Shown here in pieces: positions 52,189 through 58,470 of a stretch of DNA of 58,470 nt. The position numbers and the translations under genes were made by a program. Within the stretch, counting starts at the first letter, position 1. Each line of letters starts with the position of its first letter. Below the pieces are notes generated by a model, which did not search any database, had not been told where the DNA came from, and saw only the letters and a program-made list of their open reading frames with translations. The stretch is taken from assembly GCF_003732275.1 (NCBI RefSeq), contig NZ_MOBM01000024.1, positions 1 to 58,470 of the forward strand. The letters are read 5' to 3'. This DNA is from Pseudomonas frederiksbergensis. GTDB taxonomy: Bacteria > Pseudomonadota > Gammaproteobacteria > Pseudomonadales > Pseudomonadaceae.

Positions 52189-53130
52189 TCAGGAAAGGCC
52201 CGCGCTCATCACGTCGAGGATGTTTTGTGCCGCTTCGGCGGCCGAGCTTTTCAGGCTGTGCTGCTGCAACTGCGGGCTCAAACCAGTTTGCTGAGCAAGG
52301 AAATCAGCGCCACCTTCCAAACCTTTGCCGCTGGCAATCCCCAGGCCCATTTCCAGCCCTTGCTTGAAGATGTCCAACGGATTGCTGCTGCCCAACAGTT
52401 GCGCCAGGTCGTTGGATTGGCCGCCAGTGGAATCGTTGGTCGAGGGTTCATGTTGCAGGCTGCCCAAACCGCCGTTGCCCTGGAACGTTTGCGGCCCCTG
52501 TGCATCGCCCGCGCCCATCTGCTGGGAAACCTGCTCAAGCGCCGCGCGAAATTTCTCGGTTTCGCCTTTGTCGAGGTAGTTGTCCTTGCCGCCGCTCTCG
52601 TCGAGCTCTTTGCTCCAGGAACCGGAATCCGGCGCGCCGAACTCGGCTTTGTTCGCGTCCATGAAATCGGCGACTTGCTGCAGGAGCGGTTTGTCGGCCT
52701 TGTCGAAGGTCGAGCCATCGCCCTTGTCAGTCAGCGCATTATCCAGCGAAGACTTGCCCAAGCCTTGCAGGGTCTGGGACATCAAATCCTGACCACCCTG
52801 CCCTTTACCGCCAATGCCGGCATCCGCCGAGGCGCCGAAATTGCTGCCGAGCTTGTCTTTGATCAGGTCGCCCAACGCTTTCTTGACGGCACCCTCTTCG
52901 CCGCCACCCGCCAACGCCATGAGCGGGTTCTCTTTTTTAAGCTGTTGTTCGACCATCTTGCCCAAGGGTGAATCGGTATTCAGATGGCCGCCGGACATCA
53001 GCGAACTGCTTAACTTGTCCACCACACCTTTGAGGGTATTAAGTGATTCGGAAGCCACCGATGTCAGGGTCGCGGGAACAATGGACCCCACGTTCAGAAG
53101 CGCACTTGCACTGGATAGAGGATTTAACAT
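52189..53130 (-). CDS. hrpZ: Harpin HrpZ
   Basis: A 313-residue harpin. It is Gly/Ser/Asp/Asn-rich, heat-stable in composition, has no cysteine and is rich in amphipathic helices (LNTLKGVVDKLSSSLMSGGH; GNGGLGSLQHEPSTND). It ends with QHSLKSSAAEAAQNILDVMS. HrpZ is secreted into the apoplast and can form pores in plant membranes. ATG at 53130 is preferred over a TTG 8 codons upstream. Separated from hrpA by a terminator-like hairpin. Confidence 0.85.
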   Translation of the reverse strand: MLNPLSSASALLNVGSIVPATLTSVASESLNTLKGVVDKLSSSLMSGGHLNTDSPLGKMVEQQLKKENPLMALAGGGEEGAVKKALGDLIKDKLGSNFGASADAGIGGKGQGGQDLMSQTLQGLGKSSLDNALTDKGDGSTFDKADKPLLQQVADFMDANKAEFGAPDSGSWSKELDESGGKDNYLDKGETEKFRAALEQVSQQMGAGDAQGPQTFQGNGGLGSLQHEPSTNDSTGGQSNDLAQLLGSSNPLDIFKQGLEMGLGIASGKGLEGGADFLAQQTGLSPQLQQHSLKSSAAEAAQNILDVMSAGLS

Positions 53131-53152
53131 TAAAAGAGTCTCGCTAACGATC

Positions 53153-53177
53153 AAAAACCCCCTGATTAACAGAGGGT
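53153..53177 (-). terminator. Terminator-like hairpin between hrpA and hrpZ
   Basis: On the minus strand: ACCCTCTG, a 5-base loop and CAGGGGGT followed directly by a T run. The stem is 8 bp with one G-U pair. It lies 11 bases beyond the hrpA stop and 23 bases before the hrpZ start. It probably terminates most transcripts after hrpA and lets a fraction read through into hrpZ-hrpB-hrcJ-hrpD-hrpE. Confidence 0.7.
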
Positions 53178-53187
53178 ATAGGGATGA

Positions 53188-53517
53188 TTAATAGCTGATA
53201 CCTTTCGCACTTTGTGCGACGTTGGAAATTTGCTTGTTCGCCGCATCGGTCTGGGCGGAACTGATGGCCTGCAGGGTATTGCGTTGTTCGGTTTGCATGG
53301 CGGCCTGACCTTGCAGCATGATATTGCGAGCGGATTGTTCATCCTGCATTTGCATCATTTTCATTTGCGCATCGGCTGCTTTGCCGCCGCCGGCCATATC
53401 GGCCGCTGCCGATTGGTTTTGTGCATTGCCTTTAACCGAGTTAGCGGTTTCTTTAACTGAGTTGAAACCGTTTACGGCACTGTTTGCCATGCCGCCTACA
53501 CCACCCATACCAGCCAT
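53188..53517 (-). CDS. hrpA: T3SS pilin HrpA
   Basis: A 109-residue pilin-type protein: Gly-rich start (MAGMGGVGGMANSAVNGFNS), then a helical body with QMQDEQSARNIMLQGQ, and the C-terminus AQSAKGISY. The ending matches my recollection of P. syringae HrpA (KGISY), although the rest is divergent, as is usual for this fast-evolving pilin. Ribosome site GGAG before ATG. It forms the extracellular Hrp pilus. Highly expressed first gene of its operon, driven by the hrp box inside hrpS. Confidence 0.88.
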   Translation of the reverse strand: MAGMGGVGGMANSAVNGFNSVKETANSVKGNAQNQSAAADMAGGGKAADAQMKMMQMQDEQSARNIMLQGQAAMQTEQRNTLQAISSAQTDAANKQISNVAQSAKGISY

Positions 53518-53545
53518 AGTCTTAACTCCACAATGAACACTCGCA

Positions 53546-54529
53546 TCAGTGCGAGATATCCATGAGTGGAGGCAGGGTCAATTTGGGTTCCAATTTTTTT
53601 TCCAGCGTTTCGTGTTTGAGGAATATATCCAGCGACTTGATGCGGTGATAAAGCGTGCGCCTGGGCACACCCAATTCCATGCTCACCGCGTCGACCGATT
53701 GACCGTGACGCTTGAGCGCTTCCTGGATCAGGATCCGTTCGATGACCCGCATCTGGGCCTTGAGGGTCTGGCCCTCGAGGTCTTCACCAGGACCGGCGCC
53801 GAGTAGCGGAAAACCCAGCACGAAACGCTTGGCCGCCGACTTCAATTCACGAATGTTGCCGGGCCAGGAATGGCTGAGCAGCACTTGGGTCAGCGCCGCG
53901 CCCAGCGCTTTGTGACCGCGTCCCAGGTCTTTGGCGGCGGTATTGGAAAACTGGGAGAACAGCGGAATGATCTGGTCACGACGTTCGCGCAGGGCCGGCA
54001 ACTGGATGGTCAGGACGTTGAGGCGAAAATACAGGTCGCGGCGAAACAGACCCTGCTCGACCATTTCGTCCAAAGGCCTCTGGGCCGAGGCGATCACGCA
54101 CAACTCCAGCGGAATGACCGTGGTCGAGCCCAGCCGCTCGATGGCCCGGACCTCCAACACCCGCAGCAGTTTGGCCTGGAGATTGAGCGGCATGCTGTCG
54201 ATCTCGTCGAGGTACAGTGTGCCCCCTTGTGCCGCTTCGATGTAGCCCATTCGCGAACGACTGGCCCCGGTGAACGCGCCGCTGACCACACCGAACAACT
54301 CGCTTTCGGCCAGTGATTCCGGGATCGCCGCACAGTTCATGGCCACAAAACCGCCCTTGCGGCCCGACAACACGTGAATGCGTTGGGCCAGGGTGTCCTT
54401 GCCGGTTCCCGTCTCGCCGCACAGCAGCAGATCGATGCCCAGTGGCGAGGTGCTTTGCGCAATGATCTCTATGTCCGGGAGGTCGTTATCGCAATCAAGC
54501 TCGCAATCAAAGTAATCGTACACACTCAT
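53546..54529 (-). CDS. hrpS: Sigma-54 activator HrpS
   Basis: A 327-residue enhancer-binding protein without a receiver domain. AAA+ domain: Walker A CGETGTGKDTLAQRI near residue 40, sigma-54-contact loop SGAFTGASRSRMG, Walker B TLYLDEIDSMP, and SWPGNIRELKSAAKRF. A Fis-type HTH follows (HGQSVDAVSMELGVPRRTLY). It has a C-terminal extension of about 25 residues (FLKHETLEKKLEPKLTLPPL) compared with P. syringae HrpS (about 302). The DNA for that extension contains the hrpA hrp box. There is no hrpR gene beside it, so this one protein probably works alone, as the single regulator in P. fluorescens T3SS clusters does. Confidence 0.95.
   Translation of the reverse strand: MSVYDYFDCELDCDNDLPDIEIIAQSTSPLGIDLLLCGETGTGKDTLAQRIHVLSGRKGGFVAMNCAAIPESLAESELFGVVSGAFTGASRSRMGYIEAAQGGTLYLDEIDSMPLNLQAKLLRVLEVRAIERLGSTTVIPLELCVIASAQRPLDEMVEQGLFRRDLYFRLNVLTIQLPALRERRDQIIPLFSQFSNTAAKDLGRGHKALGAALTQVLLSHSWPGNIRELKSAAKRFVLGFPLLGAGPGEDLEGQTLKAQMRVIERILIQEALKRHGQSVDAVSMELGVPRRTLYHRIKSLDIFLKHETLEKKLEPKLTLPPLMDISH
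53563..53591 (-). promoter_or_regulatory. hrp box of hrpA, inside the hrpS coding sequence
   Basis: On the minus strand: GGAACC, 16 bases, CCACTCA, ending 45 bases before the hrpA ATG. It lies wholly within codons for the last residues of HrpS (LEPKLTLPPLM). A perfect match to the consensus. Confidence 0.93.
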
Positions 54530-54966
54530 CTACGATCTCCAGATCGGTTTACTTCAAGTTATGCCTCCCGTCCATAGGCTCGGATCGTTGCCTTTGTAAC
54601 CATCTGGTGACATTAGGGCTTATGACCCCTGCAGTCTTGCCATGCAGTCAATTGTTTCTACGGGCGACACTTGATCCTCGGCACGAGTTGCCGAGCAATA
54701 AATAAAGCAATTATTCTAATTATTGGACGAGTGCAAACAATTCAGCAAGATACTGCAGCGCGAGCCGCCATAAGTTGGCGACTCCATTGAATAAAGCGCG
54801 ATTATCCAACAACCGTTAAAACAGTACTGGCAAGTAAAGATATTCCGGTGAAACCGGTTACAGATGCACTGTCCCGGGCATCAGGCACCACAATGAAGCA
54901 CAGGAAGATATCGCCGGTACAAATACCAAACGAGCTTACTCAAACTTCATTTCGGACGGTCCATCA
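54530..54966. other. AT-rich upstream region of hrpS, no gene seen
   Basis: About 440 bases with markedly lower GC than the T3SS genes (for example around 54690-54740). It should contain the hrpS promoter. No sigma-54 or hrp-box match was found here. Part of the right end (from about 54900) may be the lost upstream end of the frameshifted gene that follows. Confidence 0.4.
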
Positions 54967-55157
54967 ATGAACATTCTTATTTTCGGAAGTGAACATGAGG
55001 ATACATTCGAAGTTATACATGTCAACTGTATTCTCAAAGCCTGACTCCTCTGTACGAGTGGCGTTCTTCCCTGGAGGAATTTCAGCGCAGTGCTGATTTT
55101 ATTCTCACGCAAGAGAGACAAGCATTTCCCGGAAAGTTCCCGGTGAATGTTGATTAA
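54967..55157 (+). pseudogene. Small gene broken by a frameshift
   Basis: From ATG 54967 the frame reads MNILIFGSEHEDTFEVIHVN then CILKA and TGA. One base earlier in frame at the same point (55041) the reading continues as LTPLYEWRSSLEEFQRSADF, ILTQERQAFPGKFPVNVD, stop. Joined, KA-LTPLYEWRSS would be a smooth sequence, so a single lost base in GCCCTG appears to have broken a gene of about 64 or more codons. I recognise no family. The reading frame is also open upstream of the ATG. Confidence 0.45.
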
Positions 55158-55333
55158 TTCAGCATTTGGATTTGTCGCGCCCCCAATGTGTGACACAGCG
55201 CACGGCGATCAGCCCCCGGCCTGCTTCCTTCGGCGACAGGTCACTGATACGCAGAAAGCATTACGCAAATTTTCGATGGAACCGAATGGCACTATTGGAC
55301 CACTCAGCTTTTGGCGCAGGCAGGGAAAGCGCT

Positions 55334-55525
55334 ATGGACGGCTTGTTACTGGATACCGAGGGCATTTACACCAAAGTCACGTCCATGATTGCCGCGCGTT
55401 ACGGTCGGGTCTTCGAGGCTGCCCGATGCATCCGACACTGGGCGTCGTTTTCGCAGATGGACACGCGTTATGGCTCGACATCCAGGGCCTTGCTGGTCCA
55501 GAAGCTTTCAGCCCAGGCGTCGTAG
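55334..55525 (+). pseudogene. N-terminal stub of a HAD-family phosphatase
   Basis: ATGGACGG opens MDGLLLDTEGIYTKVTSMIA then ARYGRVF, the start of HAD-type sugar phosphatases (DxDGLLLDTE with catalytic Asp near the start). After this stretch of about 27 residues the sequence turns into an unrelated reading to a stop at 55525. The remaining about 190 residues, including the other catalytic motifs, are missing. A truncated remnant on the right flank of the T3SS island. Confidence 0.6.
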
Positions 55526-55852
55526 TCATTGAGTGTTCAAGGTCGGGCTGTTCGCAAAGCGCTCAAGCAGCGCATCGAATGTAGGTTTTCTGGCCGCTAC
55601 AAAAGCGTTCGACTCAGTCGCCTGACGAATGCCGACACCATCGAGAATAATCTGATCAACGCCAAAATTACTGGCCTCGGCCCATGGAATAGCTCCGTCT
55701 AGGAAGGTTTCTATCGTCCCGTTTTCCCAGTCACCCTTCGATTTGTATTCCGCCAGGGCGTGGGGGCTTCAAGGCTCCAATCCTTGGGGGCAATTCGCTA
55801 ATTTTTGTACTGCGGAAAAATCTACGAGTAAACGGGTGAAGTGTTTATTCGC
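55526..55852 (-). pseudogene. Open coding-like fragment without a start codon
   Basis: A 108-codon open stretch from just after TAA to TGA that does not begin with ATG or GTG, so it is easy to miss. It reads as a plausible protein tail: NKHFTRLLVDFSAVQKISEL, PHALAEYKSKGDWENGTIET, FLDGAIPWAEASNFGVDQII and FDALLERFANSPTLNTQ. The WENGTIETFLDGAIPWAE part reminds me of small DUF7660-like proteins, with low certainty. Either an N-terminally truncated gene or one that starts at an internal TTG. Confidence 0.45.
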
Positions 55853-55956
55853 TTAGCGTTGCGTCTGCCGGGTAGCGGAACGGGCTCGGCTCCACCTCGC
55901 GATCGACCGATTCTGGTCGATCACTGCCAATTGTCACTGGCTGCATTGGGTCCAGG

Positions 55957-56183
55957 CTGTGTGAAAACACCTGCAATTGTCTGATCGTCGAGATCGTAGC
56001 GGGGACGATCATGAAGCGATTCATTTAAGGCGAGGCCCGGACGCAAGTGACGCTGCTGCCGGAGTGCCTGGACGATTACGTAAGGTGACCTGCGTCCGAG
56101 CCTAACCTTCAATGAATCGCTTCCTGATCGTCCCCACCAACCAGACGATCAGAAGATTGGACAATCGCAGAATTATTCACAGA
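55957..56183. mobile_element. Facing remnants of IS1182-family transposase 5' ends
   Basis: Two inverted copies of a transposase gene start face each other. The left arm (56001-56051) and the complement of the right arm (56085-56135) agree at 44 of 51 bases, with a 33-base spacer. The left copy reads MKRFI-stop-GEARTQVTLLPECLDDYV, the usual start of IS1182-family transposases, with a stop at codon 6. The right copy has its ATG changed to AGG and a stop after KRFIEG. Outer flanks also share CTGATCGTC and a CTGTG element resembling element ends. Both copies are dead. Confidence 0.65.
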
Positions 56184-56267
56184 AGTTGGATCGGAAGCTG
56201 CCTCCCGTGATGGGCTCCTACCAGTCTTCAGTTGAGGAGCAAAAAACGGGGCCATATGTACCTATCC

Positions 56268-56450
56268 CTATTTTTTCGCTTGCTCTTCAATTCGGCCAGC
56301 CTGCAGCACATCGTGCTTAGTGGGAAAGTGACGTAAAAGGAAGTGAGCGTTTTGTCTAACGCGTTCGGGCACTTCTGTGTCGCGAGCAAGCTCCGTGAGG
56401 AAAGCATGAGTTTGTGCGACGGACCTGCTCCGTTCAAATGGCATTGTCAT
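56268..56450 (-). CDS. BPSL0761 family small protein
   Basis: A 60-residue protein beginning MTMPFERSRSVAQTHAFLTE and continuing LARDTEVPERVRQNAHFLLR and HFPTKHDVLQAG. This pattern (MTMPFERTRA..., then FL..L..D, LLRHFP) is that of the BPSL0761 family of small proteins, often found in accessory regions of Burkholderia and Pseudomonas. Function unknown. Confidence 0.7.
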   Translation of the reverse strand: MTMPFERSRSVAQTHAFLTELARDTEVPERVRQNAHFLLRHFPTKHDVLQAGRIEEQAKK

Positions 56451-56740
56451 TTAAGCCTCCACACGCTGAGGTCGTCAGTCCAAGACAAGGCGACCAGGTT
56501 CGTCGCCTAATTTCGTAGGTCTAGTCCAGCTAAGGAAGTTTCTACCGCTGTCGCTTTACCTTCAATACCCATAAGTTTAGATGCTAGGTGTCCGCAGCTC
56601 GATGATCACTTCCGCAGAGCGGGTCCGATACCGCAATGAGCAGCTGCACTGAAGTGGGCTTGCCCGCCGACTGAGATTATGCTGAAGGTAAGGGAGTTTC
56701 CCGATTGGGAACGAAGCAGACCAGACTCAGGAATTTCCGG

Positions 56741-57508
56741 ATGAACGATATGCATAAAGCCTCCGAAGCTTTGCGAGAGGCTACGAAGGTGGTGTTTTTT
56801 ACCGGCGCGGGAATCTCCGCTGAGAGCGGGATACCCACGTTCCGTGACAAGCTCACAGGGCTCTGGGAAAAATATGATCCTCAGCGCTTAGAAACGGCTG
56901 ATGCGTTCCGTGAAAATCCGGCTTTGGTGTGGGGCTGGTATCTATGGCGACGACATCAAGTAAGCCAAGCCAAACCAAATACTGCTCATTACGCGGTGTC
57001 TCATTTGGCTAGCACCGGCCTCCGGATAGCGGTGGTAACTCAGAATATCGATGACCTGCATGAACGCGCCGGCTCGAAAGATGTAGTGCACTTGCACGGA
57101 AGCTTGGCACAGCCGAAGTGCTTTGCCTGCCATCGAAGCGCTGAACTGACACCAGAGCAAGCGGCTGTTTCCGATGAAGTAGTGCTGGTTGAGCCGCCTC
57201 GCTGTAAACGATGCAATGGAAGGCTGCGACCCGGGGTAGTGTGGTTCAAGGAGGATTTGCCGGTCGGCGCCTGGAAAGCAGCAATGAGTGTGGTCAAAGA
57301 TTGCGACGTCTTGATCTCGGTTGGGACCTCAGGCGTCGTAATGCCAGCGGCAGACATTCCTGAAATCGCACTGGCCGCTGGAGCTATCGTGATTCATGTG
57401 AACCTGATGGATGTGGCGCTCGGTGGGACGAACGAGCTCATGCTGATCGGAAACGCGGCGGAGGTACTGCCCACTTTATTCGGTTCTATCGGTATTCCGG
57501 AAGCGTAA
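56741..57508 (+). CDS. Sir2-family NAD-dependent protein deacylase
   Basis: A 255-residue sirtuin. NAD-binding motif FFTGAGISAESGIPTFRD (residues 14-31), TQNIDDLHERAGS, the catalytic His in VVHLHGSLAQPKC, and four zinc cysteines in KCFACHR and RCKRCNG. SVGTSGVVMPAADIP and HVNLMDVALGGTNE complete the fold. The Met at 56741 begins the conserved part; an upstream in-frame start at 56705 is also possible. It removes acyl groups from lysines using NAD. It stands alone. Confidence 0.9.
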   Translation: MNDMHKASEALREATKVVFFTGAGISAESGIPTFRDKLTGLWEKYDPQRLETADAFRENPALVWGWYLWRRHQVSQAKPNTAHYAVSHLASTGLRIAVVTQNIDDLHERAGSKDVVHLHGSLAQPKCFACHRSAELTPEQAAVSDEVVLVEPPRCKRCNGRLRPGVVWFKEDLPVGAWKAAMSVVKDCDVLISVGTSGVVMPAADIPEIALAAGAIVIHVNLMDVALGGTNELMLIGNAAEVLPTLFGSIGIPEA

Positions 57509-57909
57509 GAACCGCTACCTCATCGCTAGCGCCTTCCAATAGACCGAGGACTTCGCTGACGCTCTTGATAAGTGCGGCGGTACCCCACAAAACTATCACC
57601 ACGCCCCCACACGCAGTGGCGCCACACTCACCTCTAGGTCGCTATCTGCACTTCATACAAGCTGCTATCCCCCATAAGCACTCGTTTCAAAAAATGATTC
57701 GCTACGATTGGGACGCAACTCCTCTGTTTGCAACGAAGTGACAAGATAGCCCGTTGTACCAAAAAGCTCTGCGCCCAGTACCTGCCCTCTTCTTTCCCTA
57801 GTTTTGTAACCGTTTGGTCATTGAGGCCATAACACCCTAGGTCGTCAGCAGAATGTGCATTAGGATCAATTTTTAAGCACGTCCCAGTAACTCTGAGCGA
57901 GTTAACTTT
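57509..57909. other. Intergenic stretch, no gene seen
   Basis: About 400 bases between the sirtuin and the next small gene. No convincing reading frame, repeat or hairpin was found. Confidence 0.4.
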
Positions 57910-58119
57910 ATGAGCGACGACAACAATCTTTCGGAAGACTTCAGCATCGAGGACATACTGGAAGTCAAACGAAGAGCCAGGGTTAGGCAGTTAGAAGCGG
58001 TGTACGCAGCCGATCAAGAAAGCCTCGAACGGGCGGCCGAGTCGATCAAAGCGGTCTTACGCGGCAATGCTCCCATTCCACGGCCACAACGATTTAGCAG
58101 TCTCGACAAAAAGGGATGA
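57910..58119 (+). CDS. Small hypothetical protein
   Basis: A 69-residue acidic-then-basic, mostly helical protein (MSDDNNLSEDFSIEDILEVK; AADQESLERAAESIKAVL; IPRPQRFSSLDKKG). No export signal. No family recognised. Only a weak GAGCGAG-type element lies upstream. It precedes the IS21-like end by 300 bases. Confidence 0.5.
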   Translation: MSDDNNLSEDFSIEDILEVKRRARVRQLEAVYAADQESLERAAESIKAVLRGNAPIPRPQRFSSLDKKG

Positions 58120-58417
58120 ACGCTGGAGTGACCTCGGTGAAAAAAGGAACCACTCAAAGCCGTCAGCCGCGACTGAATTGCGTTCGAGACAGCACAGCTT
58201 TGCGCCCCTGATCAGCCCGTGATGCCCTGCCGATCCTGTCTTAATTGCAACCTTTCACCACAAATCGCAGGAACGGTGAACTCACTCAGTGTGCTATTCC
58301 CCACTGCAATGCTCTCCTCTCCACGGAAGAACTACGATGCCCAACTCAGATCTACTGCCGTCTCTACTGTTCAAAACAACGAAAAAAAACCGTTGATTAG
58401 CTGCCCGCCTGTATAGC
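58120..58417. other. Intergenic stretch, no gene seen
   Basis: About 300 bases before the IS21-like end. An open frame at 58219 has no ribosome site or recognisable sequence and was left out. Confidence 0.35.
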
Positions 58418-58470
58418 TGTCAACACCGGTTGAAAACTGACCCACCCTACCGAAGTAAAACTGACCCACC
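58418..58470 (+). mobile_element. Probable IS21-family element terminus (cut by window end)
   Basis: The last 53 bases begin with TG and contain the 14-mer AAAACTGACCCACC twice (58433-58446 and 58457-58470), 24 bases apart. Repeated end motifs of this ACTGACCCAC type and a TG...CA terminus are typical of IS21-family (IstA/IstB) elements. The body of the element would lie beyond the window. Confidence 0.65.

Noticed and set aside
54936..55196. 86-codon open frame on the minus strand
   Set aside because: Antisense to the more protein-like frameshifted plus-strand gene, with no ribosome site.
55147..55584. 145-codon open frame on the plus strand
   Set aside because: It covers the HAD stub in a different frame and changes composition midway; probably chance readthrough of decayed DNA.
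1..58470. CRISPR arrays, tRNA or rRNA genes
   Set aside because: No regularly spaced repeats and no cloverleaf-like or rRNA-like sequence were noticed on reading; in particular no tRNA was seen at either island border, although P. syringae hrp islands are next to one.

Overview
The window looks like the chromosome of a plant-associated Pseudomonas of the P. fluorescens group. The evidence is high GC, the kinds of regulators and catabolic genes present, and a complete Hrp1-type (P. syringae-like) type III secretion system (T3SS) whose gene order matches the P. syringae hrp/hrc island almost gene for gene. Strain-level identity cannot be read from the sequence alone.

Left part (about 0-25.6 kb), accessory metabolism and regulation. 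A TetR regulator and a zinc-independent quinone oxidoreductase come first, with related operator-like sites. They are followed by a small hypothetical gene, a truncated ECF-sigma-like gene beside an Ohr peroxidase, and a catabolic operon (MFS transporter, creatininase-family amidohydrolase, aldehyde dehydrogenase) divergent from a LysR gene. Next is a six-gene minus-strand run: an epoxide hydrolase, two other alpha/beta hydrolases, a cytochrome P460-like protein, an SDR dehydrogenase and an ABM-domain protein. Four of these products carry predicted export signals. Then come an MFS transporter, a second quinone oxidoreductase paralogous to the first, a soluble multi-PAS histidine kinase with two response regulators, a giant winged-helix/ATPase regulator, a possible orphan immunity gene and a methyltransferase.

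Island boundaries. On the left (25.7-27.9 kb) lie three damaged genes in a row: a chemoreceptor lacking its N-terminus, a 48-codon stub of a DUF2214-like membrane protein, and an alpha/beta hydrolase with its catalytic middle deleted. On the right (54.9-56.2 kb) lie a frameshifted small gene, a HAD phosphatase stub, an unnamed ORF without a clear start, and facing remnants of IS1182-family transposase 5' ends. The right end holds a BPSL0761-type small gene, a Sir2 deacylase, a small hypothetical gene and, at the very edge, what looks like an IS21-family terminus.

T3SS island (27.9-54.5 kb). Minus-strand hrpK-hopP1-like-hopAA1-like operon; hrpL; plus-strand hrpJ-hrcV-hrpQ-hrcN-hrpO-hrpP-hrcQa-hrcQb-hrcR-hrcS-hrcT-hrcU; a chaperone/effector pair inserted after hrcU; then the minus-strand hrpA-hrpZ-hrpB-hrcJ-hrpD-hrpE and hrpF-hrpG-hrcC-hrpT-hrpV operons, with one hrpS and no hrpR. 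I find four perfect hrp boxes (GGAACC-N16-CCACNNA), ahead of hrpK, hrpJ, hrpF and hrpA. The circuit implied is HrpS (restrained by HrpV, relieved by HrpG) activating sigma-54 transcription of hrpL, and HrpL switching on the four hrp-box operons.

Most unusual points: the two-domain CesT-like chaperone with an unrecognised 506-residue candidate effector between hrcU and hrpV; the hrpA promoter buried in the coding sequence of an extended HrpS C-terminus; a terminator-like hairpin between hrpA and hrpZ; an aldehyde dehydrogenase lacking the usual general-base Glu; and the gene decay flanking both island ends.
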